Assembly (NCBI GenBank): GCA_015233395.1
Contig: JADFXV010000010.1
Location: forward strand, 1-63,217
DNA length: 63,217 nt
Source of the DNA: Desulfovibrionaceae bacterium
GTDB taxonomy: Bacteria > Desulfobacterota > Desulfovibrionia > Desulfovibrionales > Desulfovibrionaceae
Reading direction: 5' to 3'
Position numbers and translations under genes: made by a program. Shown here in pieces: positions 53,673-62,963 of this stretch (position 1 is its first letter; every line of letters starts with the position of its first letter). The notes under the pieces were generated by a model. It searched no databases and had not been told where the DNA came from. It saw nothing but the letters and a program-made list of their open reading frames with translations.

Positions 53673-55131
53673 GGGCGGTCTCGCGGGGCGCGAGTCCGGC
53701 GCGGTAGGCCGCGCACAGGCGCATGAAATGCCCGGGTATCTCCGGGTTGCTCGCGAAATGCAGGTGCACGTAGCTGGCCAGGACGTTGCCCCGGACAAAG
53801 CCCTCCGGGCCGGGCAACGCGCCCCGGCTCCCGGTCAGGTCGTAGATCGCCTCGGTCTGCGGCGCGCCGTATGCGGCGATGCGGGAATAGTGGAATTCGT
53901 GGCCCCTGGCCGTGGTTCCGGCCGGGCCGAGCAGGCTTGCGGCCCGGGTCGCGATTTCGCGGTAGCCCAAAGCCTGGCGTTTTTCGCCCATGGCCGCGAG
54001 AAACGGGAACACCCCGGCCATGGGAAAGACCTCGCCGCCTGCGTCGCGCAGCGCGCGCGCAAGGGCCATGAAGCCGCCGCATTCGGCGTAGACCGGGCCG
54101 CCGGCGTCCGCGAAGGCGCGCAGTTCTCCAAGCAGGGAGGCGTTTTCGCTCAAGGCGCGCGCGTGAAGCTCCGGATAGCCGCCGCACAGGTAAACGCCGC
54201 CGATGTCTTCGGGCAGGGTCCGGTCGTCAAGCGGGGAAAAAAACACGATTCTCGCCCCGGCTTCTTCGAGCAGGCGCAGGTTTTCCCGGTAGACGAAGCA
54301 AAAGGCCCGGTCGCGCGAGACCGCCAGCCGCGTGCGCTTAGGGACGGGGATTGGGTCGGAGCGTGGATCTGTTGGAGATTTTGCGGCCGGGGCCGGGCGG
54401 GCGCAGCGGGCCAGCAGGCCGTCCAGATCGAGGCGGCTTTCCGCCAGGCGCGCCAAGGCGGCGAAAAAATCGTCGCTTCGGCCCGCGTCTTCGGCCGTGA
54501 CCAAGCCCAGATGGCGCGAGGGCAGGCCGACGGCGGCGTCGCGGGGCAGGGCGCCGAGAAAGGGGAGGTCGCCCAGTCCGGCGAAAGCCTGGTGCAGGAC
54601 GAACTCATGGTTGTCGCTGGAGACGTTGTTTGCAATCACTCCGGCGATTTTCAGGCTCGGGTCGAAGCGGGCGTAGCCCAGGGCCATGGCCGCCGCCGAT
54701 CGTCCGAGCCCGGCGGCGTCCAGGACCAGCACAACCGGGAGGCCGAGCAGTCCGGCCGCCTGGGCGGCGCTGCCCTGGCCGCTGTCTCCGGAGGCTCCGT
54801 CGAAAAGGCCCATGGCCCCTTCGACCACGGCCGCGTCCGCTCCGGCCGCATGGCGCTCGAAGCAGCGCCTGAGCGCCGCCTCGCCCATCATCCAGCCGTC
54901 GAGATTGTGGCTCGGCCGTCCGGTGGCCAGGGCGTGGTGGCCCGGATCGATGAAGTCCGGTCCGGTCTTGAAGGCCTGCACGGCCAGGCCGCGCCGGGTC
55001 AGGGCGGCCATGATCGCCAGGCTCGCCGTGGTCTTGCCGCAGCCGGATTTGGTCCCGGCGACCATAAAGGCGGACAGGGCCGTCTTGGCGCGGGAGGGGG
55101 CGATTTTCAGGCTGAGGTCGAATTCGTTCAT
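53665..55131 (-). CDS. cbiA: cobyrinic acid a,c-diamide synthase
   Basis: 488 residues from ATG 55131. The ATP-binding domain opens with VAGTKSGCGKTTASLAIMAAL (P-loop) and FKTGPDFIDPGHH. The glutamine amidotransferase domain has YLCGGYPELHARALSEN and the nucleophile Cys in YAECGGFMAL, with a His near the C-terminus (FHYSRIAAYGAP). The enzyme amidates the a and c side chains of cobyrinate using glutamine and ATP. CbiA rather than hydrogenobyrinate CobB is favoured because cbiD marks the anaerobic pathway. Operon order cbiA-cbiD with an 8-base overlap. Confidence 0.92.
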   Translation of the reverse strand: MNEFDLSLKIAPSRAKTALSAFMVAGTKSGCGKTTASLAIMAALTRRGLAVQAFKTGPDFIDPGHHALATGRPSHNLDGWMMGEAALRRCFERHAAGADAAVVEGAMGLFDGASGDSGQGSAAQAAGLLGLPVVLVLDAAGLGRSAAAMALGYARFDPSLKIAGVIANNVSSDNHEFVLHQAFAGLGDLPFLGALPRDAAVGLPSRHLGLVTAEDAGRSDDFFAALARLAESRLDLDGLLARCARPAPAAKSPTDPRSDPIPVPKRTRLAVSRDRAFCFVYRENLRLLEEAGARIVFFSPLDDRTLPEDIGGVYLCGGYPELHARALSENASLLGELRAFADAGGPVYAECGGFMALARALRDAGGEVFPMAGVFPFLAAMGEKRQALGYREIATRAASLLGPAGTTARGHEFHYSRIAAYGAPQTEAIYDLTGSRGALPGPEGFVRGNVLASYVHLHFASNPEIPGHFMRLCAAYRAGLAPRETARG

Positions 55132-55284
55132 GGCGCTCCCTTCATACCCTCCCGGGCGGCGCATGAAAAGCGCCAAACGCGGAAAGCGCCCGATTGAAAG
55201 GGCGGGCCAAAGGCGCTATGGGGGTACGGCGCTTGAACGCGGCTAGGCCCGGGCGGCGGCTTTGCCCGCGGGGAAGGACACGGC

Positions 55285-56484
55285 ATGAAAATATTGCTTA
55301 TCAACTACGAATATCCGCCGGTCGGCGGCGGGGCGGGCAACGCGGCCGCCTTTTTGGCCAAGGAGTTCCTCGCCGCCGGAGCCGCGCCGGTGGTCTTGAC
55401 CACGGCCTTCGGCTGCCTGCCCCGGCGCGAGGACGATTGCGGCGTCCCGGTGGTCAGGATCGCCACCGGACGGCGCCGGGCCGACCGCTGCTCGGTGCCG
55501 GAAATGACTTCGTTCATGGCCAGGGCCGTTCCCGCCGCCTTGGCCCTGCACCGCGAATTCTCCTTCGACGCCAGCCTGGCCTTTTTCGGCATTCCCGGCG
55601 GTCCGGCGGCCTACGTCCTCAAAAGGCTGCGCAAGACGCCCTACGTCGTGTCCCTGCGCGGCGGCGACGTGCCGGGCTTTTTGCCGGGCGAGCTCTCGGG
55701 ATTGCACGCCCTGACCCGGCCGGTCATCCGCCACATCTGGAAGCACGCGGCCTCGGTCGTGGCCAATAGCCTCGGCCTGGCCGAGCTGGCGCGGCGGACG
55801 GCGGGTAAGACGCCCATCGCGGTCATCGCCAACGGCGTGGATACGCAGCGCTTTGCGCCCGGCTTGCCCAAAAACGCCTCGGAACCGGCGCGGCTGCTGT
55901 TCGCCGGCCGGGTGGTGCGGCAAAAGGGCTTAGACGTCCTTTTGCCCGCATTGGCCGCTTTGGCCAATGCGCCCGGGCGCGACTTCCACCTCGACGTGGC
56001 CGGCGACGGCAGCGAGGTTGCGGAACTCAGAGCCCTGGCCGAACGGCTGGGCATCGGCGCCAAGGTGTCCTTTTTGGGCTGGCGCGACCGCGACGCCTTG
56101 CCCGGCCTGTACGCCCGCGCCGACGTCTTCGTCTTTCCCTCGCGCGACGAGGGCATGCCCAACGCCGTGCTCGAAGCCATGGCGAGCGCCCTGCCGGTGG
56201 TGGCCACGGACATCGCCGGCAACCAGGAACTGGTGCGCCACGAGCAGACCGGCCTGCTGACCCCGTGCGAGGACGTCCCCGCCCTCACCGCCGCCCTGGA
56301 CCGCCTGATTCGCGACCGGGAGCTGGCCGCGCGCTACGGGAAAGCCGGCAGGCGGCTGGTCCAGGAAGACTATTCCTGGCGGGCGGCCGCCCGGGCCTAT
56401 CTCGACCTGCTCGGCGAGGCGGCCGCCAAAGCGGGATATAAATGGGAGCAGAAAATGTCTTCATTTTCGCGCTCCCATTTATAA
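55285..56484 (+). CDS. glycosyltransferase, GT4 family, 3' end formed by a repeat element
   Basis: 399 residues from ATG 55285. GT4 features are complete: NYEYPPVGGGAGNAAAFLAKEF glycine loop, FAGRVVRQKGLDVLLPALAAL and PSRDEGMPNAVLEAMASALPVVATDIAGN. The last 15 or so residues (KWEQKMSSFSRSHL, then TAA) are encoded by the hairpin element at 56437-56483, so the true ancestral C-terminus was replaced. Function as a sugar transferase for surface glycan is likely. It stands alone, convergent with nothing, between cbiA and uvrA. Confidence 0.88.
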   Translation: MKILLINYEYPPVGGGAGNAAAFLAKEFLAAGAAPVVLTTAFGCLPRREDDCGVPVVRIATGRRRADRCSVPEMTSFMARAVPAALALHREFSFDASLAFFGIPGGPAAYVLKRLRKTPYVVSLRGGDVPGFLPGELSGLHALTRPVIRHIWKHAASVVANSLGLAELARRTAGKTPIAVIANGVDTQRFAPGLPKNASEPARLLFAGRVVRQKGLDVLLPALAALANAPGRDFHLDVAGDGSEVAELRALAERLGIGAKVSFLGWRDRDALPGLYARADVFVFPSRDEGMPNAVLEAMASALPVVATDIAGNQELVRHEQTGLLTPCEDVPALTAALDRLIRDRELAARYGKAGRRLVQEDYSWRAAARAYLDLLGEAAAKAGYKWEQKMSSFSRSHL

Positions 56485-56559
56485 GTACGGCCCCGCTCTT
56501 GGCGGGGCCCAGCGGCGTCCGCCGCTGGGAGCAAAAAGTAAAATACTTTTTGCTCCCAG
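56437..56559 (+). repeat. composite four-hairpin element at the 3' end of a GT4 gene (copy 2)
   Basis: Four units in the order: GGGAGC...GCTCCC hairpin (56437-56483), GGCCCCG/CGGGGCC (56489-56509), GCGGCG hairpin (56510-56526) and a perfect 16-bp stem with CTGGGAGC...GCTCCCAG ends (56525-56559). Compared with copy 1 the last stem differs by paired changes (TTG/CAA to GGG/CCC), as does the third stem, so the structure is conserved rather than the letters. Confidence 0.75.
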
Positions 56560-56607
56560 GAATAATGCCGCCCCGAGAAGGATTCGCAAAAGAGTGGTTT
56601 TTTTAAC

Positions 56608-56645
56608 GCCTCCGGCGGCCAAAGGGCCGGGCCCTTTGGAATTCC
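56608..56645. repeat. palindromic intergenic repeat (copy 2)
   Basis: GCCTCCGGCGGCC then CCAAAGGGCCGGGCCCTTTGG (56619-56639, a perfect palindrome in outline) and a GGAATTCC end. Near-identical to 52384-52424. It is inverted relative to the copy ending next to the uvrA start, with about 160 bases between, in a region that encodes nothing else. Confidence 0.6.
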
Positions 56646-56804
56646 TCGTAATTTTAATGCGTTGCCCAGCCGTGTTGCGAGTCTGGCATGGCGGCGAATG
56701 AATTTTGAAGAGGCTCCAAGCCCTTGATTTTCCCCGCGCCAATCTTATTTCAGAATTTGTCGCCGAAAAACAAGGTAATAATGACCATCAGGAATTAACC
56801 GAAA

Positions 56805-56843
56805 GGGGATTCCAAGGGGCCCGGCCCTTTGGCCGCCGGAGGC
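56805..56843. repeat. palindromic intergenic repeat overlapping the uvrA ribosome binding site
   Basis: Reverse copy of 56608-56645. Its end carries GGAGG at 56838-56842, 11 bases before the uvrA ATG at 56854 and the only purine-rich site there. The repeat therefore seems to provide the Shine-Dalgarno sequence, and the hairpin could hide it. Confidence 0.5.
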
Positions 56844-56853
56844 TTTCTTCATC

Positions 56854-59607
56854 ATGCGCGAATACGGTTGCATCCACATCGAGGGCGCTCGCCAGCACAA
56901 CCTCAAGAATCTCGATTGCGACATTCCCCGAGACAAGATGGTGGTGGTCTGCGGTCCGAGCGGCTCGGGCAAGTCCACCCTGGCTTTCGACATCGTCTAC
57001 GCCGAGGGGCAGCGCCGCTATGTGGAATCGCTTTCGGCCTACGCCCGCCAGTTTCTGCCCCAACTCGACAAGCCCCAAGTGGACAAGATCGAGGGCCTGT
57101 CTCCGGCCATTTCCCTGGAGCAGCAGACGGCCACGCGCAACCCGCGTTCGACCGTGGGCACGGTCACCGAAATCTACGATTTTCTGCGCGTGTTTTTCGC
57201 CCGCCTGGGCAAGCCGCATTGTCCCCAGTGCGGCCGCGAGATCGCCGCCCAGACCACGGAGGCGATCGTGGACGCGGTCATGGCCATGGCGCCCGGAACC
57301 AAGGTCATGCTGCTCGCCCCGCTGGCCGAGCGCCAGAAGGGCGCCCGGGCGGACATGCTCGCCAAGCTCAAGGCCCAGGGCTTCGCGCGCGTGCGCGTGG
57401 ACGGCGAAGTCGTCGCGCTCGACCCCTTGCCCGAACTCGACAAGAACAGGCGCCACAACATCGATCTGGTCGTGGACCGGCTGGTGGTCAAGGACGGCAT
57501 GCGCAACCGCCTGGCCGATTCGGTCGAACTGGCCCTGGCCCACGGCAAGGACCGGGTCGTGGCGCTGGTCCCGGGACAGGCGGACGTCGTCTATTCCACT
57601 TCGGCGGTCTGTCCGGCCTGCAAGATTTCGCTGCCCGCCCCGAGCCCGCAGCTTTTTTCCTTCAATAGCCCCCAGGGGGCCTGCGCGGCCTGCGGGGGGC
57701 TGGGGACGACCGAGTATTTCGAGCCGCGCCTGATCGCCCCGAACCAGGGCCTGTCCATCGCCGGGGGGGCGATTTTGTCCTGGAAAAGCCCGCGCGCCCT
57801 GGCGCGCTACCGCGAGGCGCTGGCCGCGCTCGGGCGCAAGCACAAGTTCACCCTGGAGACGCCGCTGCGGGAGTTTTCCGGCGCGGCCCGGGACGCCCTG
57901 TTCGACGGCGACCGGGAGATGGACTGGCGCGGCGTGGCCGGACTGCTGGAATCGGCCCAGGAACTCGGACACATCTGGCGCGACGAACTTTCACGCTACC
58001 GGCAAAACCGCCCCTGTCCCGCCTGCCGGGGCGCCAGGCTCAAACCCGAGTCGCTGGCGGTGACGGTCGGCGGCCTGAACATCTTCGACTTCTGCTCCCT
58101 GCCCATCGAGCGGGCGCTGGCCTGGCTGTCGGAGCACGTCTTCACGGGCGCGGACGCGCTCGTGGCCGTACCGCTGCTCAAGGAGCTCACCCACCGCCTG
58201 AGCTTTTTAAACAACGTCGGCCTGGAATACTTAGGCCTGGGCCGCAACATGTCCACGCTGTCGGGCGGCGAGGCGCAGCGCATCCGCCTGGCCGGGCAGC
58301 TCGGCTCGGGCCTGGTCGGGGTGACGTACGTGCTCGACGAACCGAGCATCGGCCTGCATCCGCGCGACAACAGCCGGTTGCTCGGCACCCTGCGCAGCCT
58401 GCAAGAGCGCGGCAACACCGTGCTGATCGTGGAGCACGACGAAGCCGCCATCCGCGCCGCCGACCATATCCTCGAACTGGGCCCGGGCTCGGGGCTGTTC
58501 GGAGGCGAAATCGTCTACCAGGGCGACGTCGCCGGCCTGCTCGCCTCCCCGGATTCGCTGACCGCCAAATACCTGCGCGGCGACCTGATCATCGCCCGGC
58601 CGGACAAACGGCGCAAACCCAAAAATTATCTCACCGTCAAGGGCGCGCGCACCAACAATCTGCAAAACCTCGACTGCCGCCTGCCGCTTGGCTGCCTCTC
58701 CTGCGTCACCGGCGTCTCGGGCTCGGGAAAAAGCTCGCTCGTGGTCGACACCGTGTACAAGCATCTGGCCCTGGCCCGGGGAATCAAGGTGGACAACCCG
58801 GGCGTGGTGGACGGCTTTGCCGGGGCCGAGACGATCGAAAAAATCGTCAGCATCGACCAGACCCCCATCGGCCGCACCCCGCGCTCCAATCCGGCCACCT
58901 ACACCAAGATCTTCGACGATATCCGGGGCATCTTCGCCACCACCGCCGACGCGCGCAAACGCGGCTACAAACCCGGCCGCTTCAGTTTCAACGTGCGCGG
59001 CGGCCGTTGCGAAGCCTGCCAGGGCGACGGGCAGATCCGCGTGGAAATGCACTTTCTGCCCGACGTCTTCGTCACCTGCGAGGTCTGCGGCGGCAAACGC
59101 TATAACCGCGAAACCTTGGACGTGCATTACAAGGGCGTGAACATCGCCGACGTCCTGGACATGACCGTGAGCCAGGCCAAGGCCTTTTTCGAGAACTATC
59201 CGGCCCTGAAGCGCCGCCTGGAAGTGCTGGAGCAGGTCGGCCTGGAATACGTGCGCCTGGGCCAGCCCGCGACCACGCTGTCCGGCGGCGAGGCGCAACG
59301 CATCAAGATCTCGCGCGAACTGGGCAAGCGCAGCCTGCCCGGAGCGCTCTACATCCTGGACGAACCGACCACCGGCCTGCACATGCACGAGGTCGGCAGA
59401 CTCATCCACGTCCTGCACCAGCTGGTGGACAAGGGCGCCTCGGTCCTGGTCATCGAGCACAACACAAGCGTCATTATGGCGGCGGATTACGTGATCGACC
59501 TCGGCCCCGGCGGCGGCGAAGCGGGCGGGCGCATCGTGGCCGAAGGCACGCCCGAACAGATCGTCGCCAATCCTGCGTCGGCCACGGGGAAATATTTGGA
59601 GAGGTAA
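56854..59607 (+). CDS. uvrA: excinuclease ABC subunit A
   Basis: 917 residues from ATG 56854. Two ABC modules: Walker [10 protein letters not shown] (33-41) and [10 protein letters not shown] (about 625), each with an LSGGEAQRI signature later (about 470 and 810), and the UvrB-binding and insertion domains in the first half. Zinc-finger cysteines: CPQCGRE, CPACKI...CAACGG and [10 protein letters not shown]...CEVCGG. It scans DNA for bulky lesions and loads UvrB in nucleotide excision repair. The length is close to that of E. coli UvrA (940). Its downstream region holds a T-rich terminator. Confidence 0.97.
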   Translation: MREYGCIHIEGARQHNLKNLDCDIPRDKMVVVCGPSGSGKSTLAFDIVYAEGQRRYVESLSAYARQFLPQLDKPQVDKIEGLSPAISLEQQTATRNPRSTVGTVTEIYDFLRVFFARLGKPHCPQCGREIAAQTTEAIVDAVMAMAPGTKVMLLAPLAERQKGARADMLAKLKAQGFARVRVDGEVVALDPLPELDKNRRHNIDLVVDRLVVKDGMRNRLADSVELALAHGKDRVVALVPGQADVVYSTSAVCPACKISLPAPSPQLFSFNSPQGACAACGGLGTTEYFEPRLIAPNQGLSIAGGAILSWKSPRALARYREALAALGRKHKFTLETPLREFSGAARDALFDGDREMDWRGVAGLLESAQELGHIWRDELSRYRQNRPCPACRGARLKPESLAVTVGGLNIFDFCSLPIERALAWLSEHVFTGADALVAVPLLKELTHRLSFLNNVGLEYLGLGRNMSTLSGGEAQRIRLAGQLGSGLVGVTYVLDEPSIGLHPRDNSRLLGTLRSLQERGNTVLIVEHDEAAIRAADHILELGPGSGLFGGEIVYQGDVAGLLASPDSLTAKYLRGDLIIARPDKRRKPKNYLTVKGARTNNLQNLDCRLPLGCLSCVTGVSGSGKSSLVVDTVYKHLALARGIKVDNPGVVDGFAGAETIEKIVSIDQTPIGRTPRSNPATYTKIFDDIRGIFATTADARKRGYKPGRFSFNVRGGRCEACQGDGQIRVEMHFLPDVFVTCEVCGGKRYNRETLDVHYKGVNIADVLDMTVSQAKAFFENYPALKRRLEVLEQVGLEYVRLGQPATTLSGGEAQRIKISRELGKRSLPGALYILDEPTTGLHMHEVGRLIHVLHQLVDKGASVLVIEHNTSVIMAADYVIDLGPGGGEAGGRIVAEGTPEQIVANPASATGKYLER

Positions 59608-59887
59608 GGGAAGCCAGGGAAAAAACAGAGAAAGGCCCGGGGGAAAACCCCTTGCCTCCAAAACTGTATTTTTTTTCGAGGCAAGGGGTTGTCGCTCTAT
59701 CGCGGGAGCCCGGGGCGGCAGCGGCGCCAGCCTCTCGCGGATGAGCCGGCCAGCCCGGGCTTTTTTTACGGCAAGAGAGAGGCCGCATATCGTGAAAGAC
59801 GTTTCCAGGGAGTCTTGATCGCACGAAACAGTATTTGCTAGGAGAAAGAATGTTCGGCTTGGAGCAATCTCTCGCCCGGGCGGCGGC
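59608..59887. terminator. uvrA terminator region
   Basis: A hairpin (arms AACCCCTTGCCTC at 59646-59658 and GAGGCAAGGGGTT at 59678-59690) is followed by a second GC stem (near 59707-59715 with 59754-59761) running into seven Ts. This is a good rho-independent terminator for uvrA. The remaining 120 bases before the kinase gene show GGAGAAAG-type purines but no recognisable promoter. Confidence 0.6.
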
Positions 59888-61711
59888 ATGACGCTGGAAA
59901 CGCCGCAACCCGCCAGCGGTCCGTTTTCCCGGTCCTCGCTGCGGCGGTATCTGACGCTTTTCGTCGTCCTGATCAATGTCTTGGTCGTCGTTCTGGCGGT
60001 CATCGAACTGCGCCGCAGCCTGCTCCAGTTCCAAGAGCGCGCCCGGATCGCCGCCGACAACCTGACCAGGGTCCTGGAAGAAAACCTCTCCGGCTCGTTC
60101 GACAAGATCGACTTGGCCCTGCTTTCGGTGGCGGACGAATTCACGCGCCAGACGGCCGCGGGCGGCATCGACCGGCAGGCGTTCACCGAGTGCATTCTGC
60201 GGCAGAATGGCCGCCTGCCGGAACTCGACAGCCTGCGGGTCGCCGACGCCCAGGGGATCGTCCGATACGGCGTCGGCGTCGATCCCGCCGCCCGGGTCAC
60301 CGCTGCGGACCGCGACTATTTTATCCGCCTGCGCGACGACCCCGAGGCCGGGCTGGTCTTTTCCAGGCCCATGCTGGGCCGGATCAGCGGCAAATGGACG
60401 ATCACCGTGTCTCGCCGCCTAAGCGGCCCGGGCGGAGCGTTCGCCGGGGTGGTCTACGCGGTCATCACTACCGAACATTTCACCGAGCAATTCTCCTGGC
60501 TGCAACTCCAGCATCGCGGCACCATCGCCCTGCTCGACAAGGGTCTCGTTCTTGTCGCCCGTTATCCCGCGCCGGCCGCGGGGTCGGACGTCATCGGCCA
60601 GGTCAAGCCCACGCCGCAGGTTCAGGAGTTGCTCCAAAGCGGCCGCAAAGAAGGGAATTACATCGCGAACTCTCCCGTGGACGGCGTCAAGCGCCTGTTT
60701 TCCTTGCGCGAAATTCCCAACTACCCCTTTTATGTCGCCGTCACCCTGACCCTCGAAGACGCCCTGGCCACCTGGAGGGACGAAGCCGTCTTCGTGGCTT
60801 TGCTGGCCGTCGGCCTGTTCATCGTGACGCTCGTGTCGTCGCGGTTCATCTATCAGGGATGGTCGCGCCAGGCCCAGGCCGCCCAGGCGCTCGGCCAGGC
60901 CCGGGACATGCTGGAGGAACGCGTCGCCGAACGCACCGCCGAACTGGTGGAAACCATCGGGGCCTTGGAGCTGGCCAAGGAGCAGGCCGAATCGGCCATG
61001 CGCATGAAAGCGGCCTTTCTGGAAAACATCAGCCACGAATTCAAGACCCCGCTCAATCCGATCATCGCCTTCACCGATCTCGCCTTGGAATCGGAGCCGA
61101 GCCCGGATCAGCGCGAAAACCTGGTCGAGATCCGCAAGGCGGCCGAAAAACTCCGCGGCATGATCGAGAATCTCATCGAACTGACCAGTCTCGATTCCTA
61201 CCGGCCCGAACCCGGGCCGGTCAGCGCGCGATCCATGCTCGACATGCTGATGCAGGCGCTTTCCCCCGAGGCCCGGGAAAAGGGGCTGGCGCTGACCGGC
61301 GCGGTCGAACCGGGAACTCCCGAGGTATTCGAGGCGGATCTGAATCTCATGCGCCTGGCGCTCATGACGATCGGGGGAAACGCCGTCAAATTCACCAAGC
61401 AGGGCGGAATCGAGTTGCGCGCCTGGGCCGAAAAGAACGGAAACGGCTTCGCCGCGATGTGCTTCGCGGTCCGCGACACCGGCATCGGCGTGGCCGCCGA
61501 GAAGATCGAGGCGATCGCCTCCGGCCTGTGCCAGGCCGACGCCCCCCTGACCAAACGCTACCGCGGCCTGGGCCTGGGCCTGGCCACGGTGCACAAAGCT
61601 CTGGAACTGCTGGAAGGACGCCTGGAAGTGACGAGCGAGCCCGGCAAGGGCTCGACGTTCACGGTCTGCCTGCCCTGGCGGGACGATGTTTCAGGGAGCG
61701 AGGCCTCCTGA
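59888..61711 (+). CDS. sensor histidine kinase with extracytoplasmic Cache domain
   Basis: 607 residues from ATG 59888. Membrane helices at about 22-42 and 300-320 frame a periplasmic dCache-like sensor (DYFIRLRDDPEAGLVFSRPMLG; GKWTITVSRRLSGPGG). A coiled coil leads to the HisKA box with the phospho-acceptor His in NISHEFKTPLNPIIAFTD, and the ATPase domain has N box GGNAVKFTKQG, G1 DTGIGV and G2 GLGLGLATVHKALE. The sensed ligand is unknown; Cache domains often bind carboxylates or amino acids. No response regulator is adjacent, so its partner is elsewhere. Hybrid domains are absent. Confidence 0.88.
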   Translation: MTLETPQPASGPFSRSSLRRYLTLFVVLINVLVVVLAVIELRRSLLQFQERARIAADNLTRVLEENLSGSFDKIDLALLSVADEFTRQTAAGGIDRQAFTECILRQNGRLPELDSLRVADAQGIVRYGVGVDPAARVTAADRDYFIRLRDDPEAGLVFSRPMLGRISGKWTITVSRRLSGPGGAFAGVVYAVITTEHFTEQFSWLQLQHRGTIALLDKGLVLVARYPAPAAGSDVIGQVKPTPQVQELLQSGRKEGNYIANSPVDGVKRLFSLREIPNYPFYVAVTLTLEDALATWRDEAVFVALLAVGLFIVTLVSSRFIYQGWSRQAQAAQALGQARDMLEERVAERTAELVETIGALELAKEQAESAMRMKAAFLENISHEFKTPLNPIIAFTDLALESEPSPDQRENLVEIRKAAEKLRGMIENLIELTSLDSYRPEPGPVSARSMLDMLMQALSPEAREKGLALTGAVEPGTPEVFEADLNLMRLALMTIGGNAVKFTKQGGIELRAWAEKNGNGFAAMCFAVRDTGIGVAAEKIEAIASGLCQADAPLTKRYRGLGLGLATVHKALELLEGRLEVTSEPGKGSTFTVCLPWRDDVSGSEAS

Positions 61712-61716
61712 CGGGG

Positions 61717-62700
61717 TCAATCGTACTTGACCGAACTGATCTGCATGAGCTTGTCGAAGCACAAATGCGACTCCATGTAGCGCACCGTGCCGGTCTTGCC
61801 GCGCATGACGAGCGAATGCGTGATCGCGCCGTGGCCGGTGAAAACCACGCCGTTTAAGAACGTGCCGCCGGAAATGCCCGTGGCCGCGAAATAGACGTCG
61901 TCGGAGTTGATCAGCGTGTCCACGGTCAAGACCTGCTTTAGGTCGATCCCGGCCGAGATTACGGCGTTGCGCTCGCCCTTGGACTGGGGATCGATGCGCG
62001 CGAACATCTCCCCGCCCGTGGCCTTGATGGCGCAGGCCGACAGCACGCCTTCGGGCGTCCCGCCCGTGCCCATCATCACGTCCACGGCGTTTTTCGGATC
62101 GACCGCCATCAGCGACCCGGCCACGTCGCCGTCGGTGTGCAGCTGGATGCGCGCCCCGGCGCGGCGGATATCCTCGATCAGGGCCTGGTGCCTGGGCTTG
62201 TCGAGCACGAACACCACCAGGTCGTTCACGTCCTTGCTCAGCGCGTGAGCGATGTTCTTTAAATTGTCCACGACCGGCGCGTCCAAATCGACCACGTTCT
62301 TGGCCTCGGCCGGAACCACCAGTTTTTGCATGTAATAACTCGGCCCCGGATCATACATCGACCCGGCCGGGGCGATGCCCACCACGGAAATGGCGTTGGG
62401 CCGGCCCAAGGCCAAAAGATTCGTGCCCTCGACCGGGTCCACGGCCACGTCCACCTTGGGACCCGAGCCCGTGCCGACCAGCTCCCCGTTGTACAGCATC
62501 GGGGCCTCGTCCTTCTCGCCCTCGCCGATGATGACCTTGCCGGCGATGTTGATCGTATTGAACGACAAACGCATGGCGTCCACGGCCGCCTTGTCGCCGG
62601 CCTTGCGGTCGCCCTTGCCCAGCCAGCGGGCCGAACTCAGGGCCGCGGTCTCGGTCACCCGCACCAAATCAAGAGCCATGCTGCGTTCGGGATCTTCCAT
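61717..62700 (-). CDS. glpX: class II fructose-1,6-bisphosphatase
   Basis: 327 residues from ATG 62700 with AAGGAG upstream. It dephosphorylates fructose 1,6-bisphosphate in gluconeogenesis in the cytoplasm, using divalent cations. The signature runs GKVIIGEGEKDEAPMLYNGE, DVAVDPVEGTNLLALGRPNAISV, HTDGDVAGSLMAVDP and GTGGTPEGVLSACAIKATGGEM, the standard GlpX set. It matches the usual length of 320-340. It is convergent with the histidine kinase gene (5 bases between stops). The in-frame N-terminal extension encoded by a hairpin region is rejected. Confidence 0.95.
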   Translation of the reverse strand: MEDPERSMALDLVRVTETAALSSARWLGKGDRKAGDKAAVDAMRLSFNTINIAGKVIIGEGEKDEAPMLYNGELVGTGSGPKVDVAVDPVEGTNLLALGRPNAISVVGIAPAGSMYDPGPSYYMQKLVVPAEAKNVVDLDAPVVDNLKNIAHALSKDVNDLVVFVLDKPRHQALIEDIRRAGARIQLHTDGDVAGSLMAVDPKNAVDVMMGTGGTPEGVLSACAIKATGGEMFARIDPQSKGERNAVISAGIDLKQVLTVDTLINSDDVYFAATGISGGTFLNGVVFTGHGAITHSLVMRGKTGTVRYMESHLCFDKLMQISSVKYD

Positions 62701-62963
62701 GGGAAACTCCTTTTTGGAGAAGAGGGAGGGGAGTGGGAACGGGAGTGGGAGAATCGGGGGGAAAACCCCTTTTTGCGTACAAAAAGGGGTTTTCCCCCCG
62801 AGCCCCCCTTTCCCCAAAAAAACTTTATTCTATTTGAGGCTGGGGGTCACCCCCTTGTCGAGGGGTCCGGGGGTTCAACCGCGAGTTGCGAAGGACTTCC
62901 TTCGCGTACTCGCAGTCAATCCCCCGGCGGGGTCCAGGGGAGGCGCCCCTGGTCTTCTCTCGC
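62701..62963. terminator. 263-base spacer with a 20-bp terminator-like hairpin
   Basis: Arms 62756-62775 and 62780-62799 form a perfect 20-bp stem with a 4-base loop; the A/T core (AAAACCCCTTTTT) recurs at 39394. It ends transcription of the small gene upstream on the minus strand and lies about 55 bases before glpX. A second, G/C-rich inverted arrangement (CCCCCGGCGGGG-like near 62920) also follows that gene. Confidence 0.6.

Noticed and set aside
62701-62817. N-terminal extension of the glpX frame
   Set aside because: It would translate a terminator hairpin; ATG 62700 has an AAGGAG site and begins the conserved protein.
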